64,000 bases of DNA. Source: Nocardia miyunensis NBRC 108239. Lineage in GTDB: Bacteria > Actinomycetota > Actinomycetes > Mycobacteriales > Mycobacteriaceae. Location: assembly GCF_001613065.1 (NCBI RefSeq), contig NZ_BDBQ01000052.1:1-64000 (forward strand), in the 5' to 3' direction. Positions 52,778-61,542 of the stretch are shown one piece after another. The position numbers and the translations under genes are program-made. Below the pieces are notes generated by a model, which had not been told where the DNA came from, did no database searches, and worked only from the letters and a program-made list of their open reading frames with translations. How positions within the stretch are numbered: position 1 is the stretch's first letter; the number at the start of each line of letters is the position of its first letter.

Positions 52778-53628
52778 CATCCACCATCGGCGCACTTCGC
52801 CGCCGGGCCGTCGCGCGCCGGCCGGCCTCGATCGGTTTGCTGCTGGCCCTGGTGTTCCTGGCGCTGGTTGTGATCGCAGCCGTCCGGCCGGAACTGTTCG
52901 CGCCCGCCGACCCCCTGCGCGTGGACCTGACGCACACCGACGCGGCCCCGTCCTTCGGACATCCGCTCGGCACCGATCAGCTGGGCCGCGGCGTATGGAC
53001 CCGCCTGGTGCACGGAACTCGCCTGTCGCTGTTCATCGGAGCGGCCGCCACGACGGTCGCGGTGGTCATCGGCGTACCGCTAGGCCTGCTGGCCGGATTG
53101 GGCAACCGGGTCCTGGACGCCGCGCTGTCACGGCTGTTCGATCTGTTCGGCGCATTTCCCGAGATTCTGCTGGCATTGGTGCTCATCGCCATCGTCGGGA
53201 GTGGAACCACGAATCTCGTGGTGGCCATCGGTGTCGCGGCGGCTCCGCGGTTCGCCCGCGTCATGCGCGCGGAGACCAAGGTGGTCGTCGAATCCGAATA
53301 CCTCACGCAGGCCCGATTGCTCATCCGATCGCGTGCGCTGCTCGTGCTGCGCCATGTGCTGCCCAACGCGATCGGCACGCTGCCGGTGCTGATCACCCTC
53401 GGACTCGGAACCGCGATCCTGGGCACCGCGGCGTTGAGTTTCCTGGGCTTCGGACCGCAACCGCCCACGCCCGAATGGGGCGCCATGTTGGCCGAGTCCC
53501 GCGACGATCTGCGGATCGCCTGGTGGTCCGCGCTGTTCCCCGGCGTCGCGATCACCGCGACCGTCATCGCCACCACCGCCGTCGGTCACGAGGTCCGGCG
53601 CCGGTTCGAACGACGGGAGGGACGATGA
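52774..53628 (+). CDS. ABC permease, DppC/OppC type
   Basis: A 284-residue permease: HPLGTDQLGRGVWTRLVHGTRLSLFIG is the DppC signature, followed by a periplasmic loop and the EAA-like segment YLTQARLLIRSRALLVLRHVLPN; C-terminal ALSFLGFGPQPPTPEWGAML. Pairs with the upstream permease. ATGA overlaps on both sides. Confidence 0.92.
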   Translation: MTSTIGALRRRAVARRPASIGLLLALVFLALVVIAAVRPELFAPADPLRVDLTHTDAAPSFGHPLGTDQLGRGVWTRLVHGTRLSLFIGAAATTVAVVIGVPLGLLAGLGNRVLDAALSRLFDLFGAFPEILLALVLIAIVGSGTTNLVVAIGVAAAPRFARVMRAETKVVVESEYLTQARLLIRSRALLVLRHVLPNAIGTLPVLITLGLGTAILGTAALSFLGFGPQPPTPEWGAMLAESRDDLRIAWWSALFPGVAITATVIATTAVGHEVRRRFERREGR

Positions 53629-55193
53629 CCACCACGACCGGAACACCCGGCGCGGTCGCCACCGACACCGTGCTGCACGTCGAGAATCTGCGGATCGGCT
53701 TCGGCGCCGACGAGGTCGTGCGCGGCGTGGACCTGTCCCTGCGGCGCGGCGAGGTACTCGCGATCGTCGGCGAATCGGGGTCGGGCAAATCGGTCACCAC
53801 CCGCAGCCTCGCCGGTCTCGCCGGGGCGGGGACCCGGGTGCGCGCCGACCGATTCGAGATATTCGGCGCGGACGCGCTGGGCTACACCGAATCACGTTGG
53901 CGCACAGTGCGAGGACACCGGATCGGACTGATCCTGCAGGATGCGCTGACCGCCCTCGATCCGCTGCGGAGGGTCGAGCAGGAGATCGCCGAGGGTCTGC
54001 TCGACGTGCCGCGACGCGAACGTACCGGCCGGATCGAAAGGCTGCTGACCGCGGTCGGCATCGCCGACCCGCGGACCACACGCCGCCAGCGCCCCTTCCG
54101 CCTGTCCGGCGGCCAGCGCCAGCGTGCCCTGATCGCCTCGGCCCTGGCCGGAGATCCGGAACTGCTGATCGCCGACGAACCGACGACCGCGCTGGACGTC
54201 ACCGTCCAGGCCCAGGTTCTCGAACTGATCGTCGCGCAGGCCCGCAGCGGCCGCGCGGTGATCCTGGTCAGTCACGATCTCGCGGTCGTCTCCTCGATCG
54301 CGGACCGCGTGCTGGTTATGCGTGCGGGCCGGGTCGTGGAGCAAGGGCCGACGCGGCGGGTGATCGACGAACCCGCCCACGAGTACACCCGCTCGCTGAT
54401 CGCCGCGATCCCGTCCGGCTCGGGTCGTCCCCCGGCCCCGGCCGGGCGAGCGCCGGTTCTGAGCGTGACGAACCTGGCCAAGTCGTACCGGGTGCGGGGC
54501 AAGCGAACAATCGCGGCCGAAGAGGTGAGCTTCGAGATCGCGGAGGGCGAAGTGCTCGGCATCGTCGGCGAATCCGGCTCCGGGAAATCGACCATCGCCG
54601 CGCTGTCCACCGGACTGCTGGCCCCTGACGCCGGTGCGGTCGTCTTCCTGGGCGAGCCGCTCACGCCGCGGACCCGCCGACCCGGCTCGATCGGTGTGGT
54701 GGCCCAGGATTCGGTGGGCTCGTTCGATCCGCGGTACCGGGTCGGGGAGATCATCGGCGAGAGTGTGGCCACGGTCGTTCCCGGCCGGGCGGCCCGCACC
54801 GCCGAGGTGCGGCGTCTGCTCGACGCCGTCCAGCTGCCGGAATCGGTGGCCGAGCGTCATCCGCGCGAACTGTCCGGCGGCCAGCGCCAGCGGGTCAACA
54901 TCGCGCGCGCCCTGGGCTCACGCCCCCGGCTGGTGGTCTGCGACGAGCCGGTGTCCGCGCTGGACATCTCGGTGCAGGCGCAGATCCTCGAGCTGCTGCG
55001 CGATCTCACCGAAAATGCCGAACTGGCAATGCTTTTCATCTCCCACGACCTCGCTGTCGTCCGCCAGGTCTGCCACCGCGTCCTGGTGCTGCACCGCGGC
55101 CGGGTGCAGGAGCAGGGCACGGCCGAGCAGATCTTCGAGGCGCCATCCCACCCCTACACGCGCCGTCTTCTGGACGCGATTCCCCAACTCTGA
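53625..55193 (+). CDS. Fused ABC ATPase, DppD-DppF type
   Basis: A 522-residue protein with two ATPase domains. Domain 1: Walker A GESGSGKS near residue 47, signature LSGGQRQRALIA, Walker B LLIADEP, H-loop SHDLAVV. Domain 2: GESGSGKST near 318, LSGGQRQRVNIARAL, LVVCDEPVSALD, SHDLAVV. Each has the C-terminal HEYTRSLI/HPYTRRLL element of oligopeptide importers. Both sites look active. It powers the two-permease importer. Confidence 0.95.
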   Translation: MTTTTGTPGAVATDTVLHVENLRIGFGADEVVRGVDLSLRRGEVLAIVGESGSGKSVTTRSLAGLAGAGTRVRADRFEIFGADALGYTESRWRTVRGHRIGLILQDALTALDPLRRVEQEIAEGLLDVPRRERTGRIERLLTAVGIADPRTTRRQRPFRLSGGQRQRALIASALAGDPELLIADEPTTALDVTVQAQVLELIVAQARSGRAVILVSHDLAVVSSIADRVLVMRAGRVVEQGPTRRVIDEPAHEYTRSLIAAIPSGSGRPPAPAGRAPVLSVTNLAKSYRVRGKRTIAAEEVSFEIAEGEVLGIVGESGSGKSTIAALSTGLLAPDAGAVVFLGEPLTPRTRRPGSIGVVAQDSVGSFDPRYRVGEIIGESVATVVPGRAARTAEVRRLLDAVQLPESVAERHPRELSGGQRQRVNIARALGSRPRLVVCDEPVSALDISVQAQILELLRDLTENAELAMLFISHDLAVVRQVCHRVLVLHRGRVQEQGTAEQIFEAPSHPYTRRLLDAIPQL

Positions 55194-55228
55194 CCCCGCT
55201 GCCCCGCCGCATCCGAAAGGCACCGCCG

Positions 55229-56938
55229 TTGCGTTCCATGCTCTTTCGTCTCACCTGTGCCATCGCCAGTGCCCTGCTGGTCCTGACCACGAGCGCATGC
55301 TCCGGGGACACCGGCTCCGGCGGCTCGTACGGCCCGTCCGGCCGCCCGGGGGCCGGCGGGACCTTCACCCTGGCTCTCGACCAATTCCCCGACCGCGGTC
55401 TCAACCCGCACTACGGCGCGGCCTTCGACGCGGAACAGGTGCTGCGCAACTGCTACGACAGCCTGATCTCCGAGGACGCGCACGAGAACTTCCACCCTTG
55501 GCTGGCAACCTCGTGGACGGTGTCACCGGACGGCCGGGTCTACGACTTCCACCTGCGCCAGGACGTCACCTTCCACGACGGCGAGAAATTCGACGCCCAA
55601 GCGGTCAAGACCAATATCGACCTGCTTCGCGACCCGCACTACCCGTCCTGGACAACCCTCGGGGTCCTGCAGTACTCCAGCGTGAGCGCGGTCGACGTGC
55701 TCGATCCGTACCTGGTGCGGATCACCCTGTCCACGCCGCGCGCGGACCTGCTGTCCACACTGGCGGGCCTGAGCGGTGCGATGGTCGCTCCGAACACCCT
55801 GCACGCGGACAATCCGACATTGATCGCGGGGAACGGCCTGGTCGGATCCGGTCCGTTCGTCATCGACCGGGTGGTGCACGGGCAGGAGATCCGCTTCCGC
55901 AAGAACCCCGCCTATCACTGGGGCCCGGCCACGGCCCGGCATCAGGGCCCGGCCCATCTCGACACGCTGGTGGTCCGGTATGTTCCGCAGGCTTCCGTGC
56001 GCGCCGAACTGCTGGGCAGTCACGAGGTGGACGCGATCGGCACCGTCAAGGCGACCGATATCCCGCTGTTCCGCGGCGTCGACGGATTCCAGTACGCGCA
56101 AACGGGTTCGGCGGCGGCCACCACGGTCATCATGCTCAATCTCACGCACGGGCCGACCACCGATCCCCGGGTCCGCGACGCCATCGCGCACGGTGTCGAT
56201 CTCACGGCGATCATCGACGCGGTGACCCGGCGCAGCCAGGGCCGCGCGTGGAGCCTGATCTCCCCGGACAGCAAGTACTTCGACCCCCGATACGACAACG
56301 CCACCCCGCCGAATCCGCGACGTGCCCGCGACCTGCTCGACGCGGCGGGCTGGAAAACGCACGGCGGCAGTGCGATTCGCGCGAACGACCGGGGCGAGCC
56401 GCTACGCGTCCGGCTCCTGGCGACCATCCCGACCTATCCACTCGACGACGTGCTCAAGGCGTGGCAGGCCGAATTGCGCCAGGAACTCGGCGTCGACGTG
56501 GAATCGCAGTACGTCGAGAACGCACAGGTCTACGACCTGCTCGCGCGCGACGACTACGAAGCGTTCCCCCGGCAGGTCGGCGGCCTGGACCTCTCGCTGC
56601 AGCTCAACCGCGCGTTCGGCTCGACCACACCGGACCTGAAGTACGGCCAGGTGGACGGCATCACCCTCGGATCCATCGTGGCCGGTGCCAAACTCGCCGA
56701 CCCGACGGTCGATCGATGGCTGCTCGCCGCCACCGAGACCACCGATCCGAATCAGCGAAAGACGTTGTTCGACAACGTAACCCACTACATCCTCGACAAC
56801 TCCGTGGCGATCCCGCTGTACACCGACCGGAACAGCGTGGCCGCGACGTCCACCGTATTCAACCTCGACACGCTGTTCGATCCACCCCGAAACGTGGCGA
56901 ACGGATGGTCCTACGACATCGCGGTCCGGACCGAATAG
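55229..56938 (+). CDS. Lipoprotein substrate-binding protein of the ABC importer (SBP family 5)
   Basis: A 569-residue family-5 binding protein. The signal peptide ends in the lipobox LTTSAC, anchoring it to the membrane. The mature part has GGTFTLALDQFPDRGLNPHY, FHPWLATSWTVSPDGRVYDFHLRQDVTFHDGEKFDA and GSGPFVIDR. A TTG start at 55229 is chosen because GAAAGG lies nine bases upstream; an ATG three codons later is too far from it. It captures the substrate outside the membrane. AfsA-like gene follows 41 bases on. Confidence 0.9.
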   Translation: MRSMLFRLTCAIASALLVLTTSACSGDTGSGGSYGPSGRPGAGGTFTLALDQFPDRGLNPHYGAAFDAEQVLRNCYDSLISEDAHENFHPWLATSWTVSPDGRVYDFHLRQDVTFHDGEKFDAQAVKTNIDLLRDPHYPSWTTLGVLQYSSVSAVDVLDPYLVRITLSTPRADLLSTLAGLSGAMVAPNTLHADNPTLIAGNGLVGSGPFVIDRVVHGQEIRFRKNPAYHWGPATARHQGPAHLDTLVVRYVPQASVRAELLGSHEVDAIGTVKATDIPLFRGVDGFQYAQTGSAAATTVIMLNLTHGPTTDPRVRDAIAHGVDLTAIIDAVTRRSQGRAWSLISPDSKYFDPRYDNATPPNPRRARDLLDAAGWKTHGGSAIRANDRGEPLRVRLLATIPTYPLDDVLKAWQAELRQELGVDVESQYVENAQVYDLLARDDYEAFPRQVGGLDLSLQLNRAFGSTTPDLKYGQVDGITLGSIVAGAKLADPTVDRWLLAATETTDPNQRKTLFDNVTHYILDNSVAIPLYTDRNSVAATSTVFNLDTLFDPPRNVANGWSYDIAVRTE

Positions 56939-56979
56939 CCGTTACCCCCACGACATTTCCACCCCGGAAAGGAAACCTC

Positions 56980-57972
56980 ATGTCCGTCAGGCTCGAGGAA
57001 TTGTCGTTCGACCGCAACATACCCCGTGGCATCGTGCACCGGGAATCCATCGCCGAGGTCTTCCTCACCGATGCCCGGCCAACCGCCGAGGGCGCGACGT
57101 TCGCGGCCCAATTGCCGCGCAACCACTCATATTTCAGCGACCATCGCGGCACCGCCACCACCTACGATCCGCTGCTGCTGATCGAGATCTTCCGTCAGGT
57201 CGCGATCTACTACGCGCATGCCTTCCTCGGCGTCGATCGCGCCGAGAAGTTCATCTTCAGCGCGGCGGATTTCGAAATCCTGGACCAGGACACGCTGCGC
57301 ATCGGGGCGTGCCCGGGGCACTGCGTGATCGAGGCGAGAGTCGTGCGCCAGAAGACCCGCGAGGGCGCGGTCATCGGGCAGACGCTGGAGATGGTAGCCG
57401 CCATCGAGGGCAAGGTCGCGGCCCGCGAGGAGATGACGTATCAGTGGATGCCCGGCGAGGTCTGGCGGCGGATCCGCCAGCGCGGCCGCGAAAGCCTGGG
57501 TCTCACACCGGAATACAGCATCCCATCGGTGAGCCACGTGGCCCGGATGCGGCCCGGGTCGGTGGGCAGGCACAACCCGCGCAACGCCATACTGGCCAAC
57601 CCCGAGCTCGCCGGCGGGGAACTGCGGGCACTGACGATCATCGATATCAATCACCCATCCCTGTTCGATCACGCGCTAGACCACGTCCCGGGCATGCTGC
57701 AGTTCGAGGCGGCCCGCCAGGTGGCGATGGCGGCGGCCAACGCCACGCTGGGGCTGGACACCAGCCGGATGGTCATGCACCGATTACGGATCGAGTTCAC
57801 CAGATTCGGTGAGTTCGAACGCGATACGCTCGCGCACTCCTCGGTGCGGCCCGATGACGACGGCCACGGCGCACTCGCGGATGTCGACCTGCGCCAGGGC
57901 GAGGATTCGATCGCCTCGGGATGGGTGCATCTCAAGCTGCAGCCGGTCGACGTCTGGACGATGGTCCAGTGA
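56980..57972 (+). CDS. AfsA-family butyrolactone-type signal synthase
   Basis: A 330-residue protein with two hotdog repeats of the A-factor synthase family. Repeat 1 (about 35-160): RNHSYFSDH and YDPLLLIEIFRQVAIYYAHA. Repeat 2 (about 205-325): HPSLFDHALDHVPGMLQFEA followed by ARQVAMAA, then RLRIEFTRFGEFE. AfsA joins a beta-ketoacyl group to dihydroxyacetone phosphate, giving a phosphorylated butenolide that becomes a gamma-butyrolactone signal. GGAAAGG precedes the ATG. It follows the ABC importer genes by 41 bases and is coupled by GTGA to a HAD hydrolase gene. No butyrolactone receptor gene is recognised in the window. Confidence 0.88.
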   Translation: MSVRLEELSFDRNIPRGIVHRESIAEVFLTDARPTAEGATFAAQLPRNHSYFSDHRGTATTYDPLLLIEIFRQVAIYYAHAFLGVDRAEKFIFSAADFEILDQDTLRIGACPGHCVIEARVVRQKTREGAVIGQTLEMVAAIEGKVAAREEMTYQWMPGEVWRRIRQRGRESLGLTPEYSIPSVSHVARMRPGSVGRHNPRNAILANPELAGGELRALTIIDINHPSLFDHALDHVPGMLQFEAARQVAMAAANATLGLDTSRMVMHRLRIEFTRFGEFERDTLAHSSVRPDDDGHGALADVDLRQGEDSIASGWVHLKLQPVDVWTMVQ

Positions 57973-58643
57973 GCGGCGCGACACCCATCGGCCCGAACCC
58001 GTTCCTGTGGTTCGACTTCGGCGGCGTGCTCTCGCCGTCGCTGCCGGACCTGTTCGGGCGCTACGAGCGCGAGACGGGCATCCCGGTCGCGACACTGCAA
58101 CGGGCCATCGCCGCGGTCGGCGCGGAATACCGGCTGCCGCCGCTGGCCCCGATCGAGCTGGCACTGCTGGACGAGCGCACCTGGGTGCGCAAGTTGCACG
58201 CCGCCATCCGCTCGTGGGATCCGGAGCTGGATCTCTCGCGCAGCGAACCGGACTTCGGGCGGCAGTGGTTCGCCGGGCACGTGGTGAACGCGAAGATCAG
58301 GGATCTGGTCGTCGAGCTGGCCGATGCCGGATTGCGCGTCGGCGTGCTCAGCAACAACGTGGTGGAGTGGGAACCGTACTGGCGGCCCATGATCGGACTC
58401 GACGACGTGGTCACCGATCTGGTCGACTCGTGCAAGGTCGGCTTCCGCAAACCCGACCCGGAGATCTTCGCGCTGGCCGCCGAACGCAACGGCCTCGATC
58501 CGCGGGAGTGTCTGCTGGTCGATGATCTGGCGGAGAACTGCCGGGCGGCCGAGCGGGCCGGTTGGACGGCCATCCGATTCGACGACACCGATCAGGCCAT
58601 CCGTGATGTCCGCGCCGCCGTGGCCGCCCGCTCTCCGGCCTGA
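57969..58643 (+). CDS. HAD-superfamily hydrolase coupled to AfsA
   Basis: A 224-residue HAD subfamily IA protein: WFDFGGVLSPSLPDLF with nucleophile Asp, LRVGVLSNNVVEWEPYW (motif II), CKVGFRKPDPEIFALAAERN (motif III Lys) and ECLLVDDLAENCRAAERAGW (motif IV). Motif I is DFGG, lacking the second Asp of typical phosphatases, as in YihX and the epoxide-hydrolase-N group, some of which are phosphatases. GTGA overlap with AfsA suggests it removes phosphate from the butenolide phosphate. This is inference. Confidence 0.85.
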   Translation: MSGATPIGPNPFLWFDFGGVLSPSLPDLFGRYERETGIPVATLQRAIAAVGAEYRLPPLAPIELALLDERTWVRKLHAAIRSWDPELDLSRSEPDFGRQWFAGHVVNAKIRDLVVELADAGLRVGVLSNNVVEWEPYWRPMIGLDDVVTDLVDSCKVGFRKPDPEIFALAAERNGLDPRECLLVDDLAENCRAAERAGWTAIRFDDTDQAIRDVRAAVAARSPA

Positions 58644-58653
58644 GCGGCGCGGC

Positions 58654-60042
58654 TCAGCAGGTCCGCTCGAGGTAGCCGTCGGGCCGGACCAGCGCCGAGA
58701 CCCACGGCTGCTCCGGCGTCACCTTCCCGGTGGCCACGACGCAGCCGGGCTCCTCGGTCGGCAGTGGGGTGTCGCGGTCCGGCCGGATCGCGACACTCTT
58801 TCCTGCCGTGAGCAATTCGCTGAGCGTGCGGGTCGAGCCGTCGTCCCGGGTCACCACCAGATCGTGCTGGAATCCGGCCTGGAACTGACCGCTGATCAGC
58901 TCGGCGACGGCGTCGTGGACGACGGGAACGCCCAGCATGGCCACGACGGCGTCGCGCAGATCGGTCATCGCCGGGTTCATCATGCGCGACTGCAGCACGG
59001 TGTTCGCGACGACCGCCTCGGCCACGGCGACCCGCTCGCGCGACCAGTCCTCGAGCAGCGAGTCGTCCGATCGTCCGGTCAGCACCCGGTGCAACCGCCA
59101 GCCCAGGGTGAACGCGTCCTGCATGCCGGTGTTGAGGCCCTGCCCGCCCAGCGGGTAGTGCACGTGCGCGGCGTCGCCGATCACCAGCAGGCGGCCCGAG
59201 CGCATGCGCGTGCGGAACCGGCCGTAGTCGCTGAAGCGGGTCAACCGCGAGATATCGGCCAGGGCGGGCGGTGCGCCGAGCACCGTCCCGAGCCGCTGCA
59301 GGTACTCGCCCGTATCTGGGATGTCCCGGGTGGCGGCGGGGCCGGAGAAGTCCAGGGCGATGATCCGGGCCGCGCCGCCCGGATTCGGGTTGTGCAGCGT
59401 CCACCCCGCCGGCGTGTGATGCCAGCCGGGCGGAATGTCGGGGGTGAGCGAAGTCGCAAGGCCCGCAATGGCGTTCATGGTCGCCGGTACCGCACGGGAC
59501 GGGAAGTCGCCGCACCCGGCGACCAGGCCGCGGGCGCCATCCGCGCCGACCACGTAGCGCGCGGTGATCGGCTCACCGATGCCCCCGGCGGCCGTCTCGA
59601 CCCGCACGTGGACCAGATCGTCCTCGGCGACCACCGCGCGGGCCGTATGCCCGCGCAGCACCTCGGCTCCGAGCGCTCGCGCCCGGCGCTCGAAGGCGGC
59701 TTCCAGACGCGCCTGCGCTATGCCCGCTATCGGCGCGGGCTCCACCGCGGGCGCGGTGATCGACAGCACGGGCATACCCGCGAACTGGAACGGAGCGCGA
59801 CGCATCGCCCCCGCGTCCCGGACGATGTCGCGGGCCCGCGCGGCGGGCAGGAAACCACGGCGCGCCAGCAGGGACAGCGACCGCGCGTGCACCGTCCCGG
59901 CCCGCGGGCGGTCGTCGGGCTCGGTCCGCGTCTCGACCACGAGGACCGATATCCGCTGGAGCGCGAGTTCGGCCGCCAGCAGCATGCCGACCGGTCCGCC
60001 TCCGATGATCGCGACGTCGACGCGACGTTCTCGCCTGGTCAT
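58654..60042 (-). CDS. Group A FAD-dependent aromatic hydroxylase (polyketide-hydroxylase-like)
   Basis: A 462-residue PHBH-fold enzyme: GGGPVGMLLAAELALQRISV (FAD), a DG-type YVVGADGARGLVAGCGDFP, and RLLVIGDAAHVHYPLGGQGLNTGMQDAFTLGWRL (GD motif). The C-terminus has the thioredoxin-like extension of polyketide and phenol hydroxylases (SVAIRPDRDT, WVSALVRPDGY). It hydroxylates an aromatic or conjugated substrate with NAD(P)H. AGGAGG upstream. Divergent from the MFS gene across a palindromic operator candidate. Confidence 0.9.
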   Translation of the reverse strand: MTRRERRVDVAIIGGGPVGMLLAAELALQRISVLVVETRTEPDDRPRAGTVHARSLSLLARRGFLPAARARDIVRDAGAMRRAPFQFAGMPVLSITAPAVEPAPIAGIAQARLEAAFERRARALGAEVLRGHTARAVVAEDDLVHVRVETAAGGIGEPITARYVVGADGARGLVAGCGDFPSRAVPATMNAIAGLATSLTPDIPPGWHHTPAGWTLHNPNPGGAARIIALDFSGPAATRDIPDTGEYLQRLGTVLGAPPALADISRLTRFSDYGRFRTRMRSGRLLVIGDAAHVHYPLGGQGLNTGMQDAFTLGWRLHRVLTGRSDDSLLEDWSRERVAVAEAVVANTVLQSRMMNPAMTDLRDAVVAMLGVPVVHDAVAELISGQFQAGFQHDLVVTRDDGSTRTLSELLTAGKSVAIRPDRDTPLPTEEPGCVVATGKVTPEQPWVSALVRPDGYLERTC

Positions 60043-60091
60043 GCGGGTGCGACCTCCTGTTGCACGAGATTCCGAATCGTTGATACTAGAG

Positions 60092-60109
60092 ATGTAGTAC
60101 CTACTACAT
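60092..60109. promoter_or_regulatory. Perfect palindromic operator candidate
   Basis: atgtagta-cc-tactacat is a perfect 18-bp palindrome (8-bp arms) in the 150-base region between the divergent hydroxylase and MFS genes, 50 bases from one start and 84 from the other. It is a likely repressor site controlling both. The regulator is unknown; the ArsR-type protein at 62805 is nearest. Confidence 0.7.
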
Positions 60110-60192
60110 ATATCGTAGCTACTCGCAGATCGACCGTCCCGGGTGTTCGTCCGAACGCACCCACCATGAATCCGTTCCCCAAGGAGGACCTC

Positions 60193-61542
60193 ATGTCGGT
60201 TGATACCGACGACGCCGCGACATCCGCGGTGGCAACGCCGAGCAGGTGGACCCTTCCGGTCGTCCTCACGGCCCAATTCATCACCCCGACCGCCATCGCG
60301 GGCACCGCAATCGCGCTGCCGCACATCTCCGCCGACCTGGGCGCGAATCCCACTGCGCTGCAATGGGTCGTCAACGGCTTCAACGTCGCGTTCGCCCTGG
60401 CCACCCTGGCCTGGGGCGCGTTGAGCGATCGCGTCGGCCATCGCCGGACCTTCGCCGCGGGCGCGCTGGTCGTCACGGTGGGCAGCGTGGCCAGTGCCGC
60501 GGCGCCGAACCTGCTGGTGCTGGATCTGGCGCGATTCGTCGCGGGCATCGGCGCGGCCGCGATCCTCACCGGATCCAGCTCGCTGCTGTCGAGCAGCTAC
60601 GAAGGAGCCCGGCGCACACAGGCTTTCGCGATCTTCGGCACCGTCAACGGGCTCGGCCTGGCGCTGGGGCCGACCATTTCGGGACTGCTCGTCACCGCCT
60701 TGGACTGGCGCGGGGTGTTCGCCGTCCACGCGGTCATCCTGGCGATCGTGCTGGCGGGCACCCCGCTGCTGCCTGCCGCCGAACCGCCCGCCGGGCCGCG
60801 CGGGCCGATCCTGGACGTCTCGCTGCTGCGCGGCCGCGAGTTCCTCGCGATGTGCCTGGTGCCGGTCGCCGGATCGATCGGCTTCGTCACACTGCTGACC
60901 TACCTGCCCTCGGCCTTCAGCGGCCTCAAGCACCTGTCCGCGGGAACGAGCGGGCTGGTGATGCTGGCGATGACGATTCCGGTGCTGCTCGCGCCACTTG
61001 CCGTGGCGCAGTTGGTCTCCCGGATCCGGGCACTCACCGTCGGCGTCGTGGTGTACCTCAGCCTGGGCGCACTGCTGCTCGGCAACGCGGGGATACTGCT
61101 GCTGACCGCTGGGCATTCCATCGCCCTGGTGATCGTGCCGATGATCCTGCTCGGCCTCGGATTCGGGCTGCCCATCGGCCTGGTCGACGGGCATGCGCTC
61201 TCGGTCGTCCCGGCGCACCGCGCCGGAACGGCGGCCGGTCTGCTCAACTTCTTCCGGATCGGCAGCGAGGCCGTCTTCGTCGCGGGTTATGCCCTGATCC
61301 TGTCCACGATCGTCGGCACGCGGCTGCACGGCGCGGCCGCCGACGACACCGCGGCGGGCCAATTCGGCCATCCGGATGTGTATCGCAGCGCGTTCGTCGT
61401 CACCGTCGTCACAGTGATCGCGCTGCTGGCGATCCTCACCGCACTCATCGTGGCGATCCGCACCCGCGCGTCCGCCCCGACCTCCCCCGCCGGCACCCCG
61501 GCGGAGGAACTTCCGTCCTCATCCGAAGGAGCCCCATCATGA
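60193..61542 (+). CDS. MFS drug/metabolite exporter
   Basis: A 449-residue MFS protein: LPHISADLGANPTALQWVVNGFNVAFALATLAWGALSDRVGHRRTF gives the D(L)xANPxxLQW and motif A pattern of drug:H+ antiporters (EmrB/QacA-like), and GLGLALGPTISGLL is motif C of exporters. AAGGAGGA precedes the ATG. Probable efflux of the product of the surrounding tailoring genes or of a butyrolactone-like signal. The stop overlaps the P450 start (ATGA). Confidence 0.9.
   Translation: MSVDTDDAATSAVATPSRWTLPVVLTAQFITPTAIAGTAIALPHISADLGANPTALQWVVNGFNVAFALATLAWGALSDRVGHRRTFAAGALVVTVGSVASAAAPNLLVLDLARFVAGIGAAAILTGSSSLLSSSYEGARRTQAFAIFGTVNGLGLALGPTISGLLVTALDWRGVFAVHAVILAIVLAGTPLLPAAEPPAGPRGPILDVSLLRGREFLAMCLVPVAGSIGFVTLLTYLPSAFSGLKHLSAGTSGLVMLAMTIPVLLAPLAVAQLVSRIRALTVGVVVYLSLGALLLGNAGILLLTAGHSIALVIVPMILLGLGFGLPIGLVDGHALSVVPAHRAGTAAGLLNFFRIGSEAVFVAGYALILSTIVGTRLHGAAADDTAAGQFGHPDVYRSAFVVTVVTVIALLAILTALIVAIRTRASAPTSPAGTPAEELPSSSEGAPS

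Noticed and set aside
54634..57972. A 1112-codon open plus frame covering the ABC ATPase and binding-protein region and ending as AfsA.
   Set aside because: The first 780 codons are out of frame with clearly conserved genes; AfsA has its own ATG and ribosome site at 56980.
58654..61371. A very long minus-strand open frame opposite the MFS exporter gene, upstream of and in frame with the FAD hydroxylase.
   Set aside because: Only the part from 60042 has enzyme motifs and a ribosome site; the rest is Arg/Gln/His-rich antisense sequence caused by high GC.
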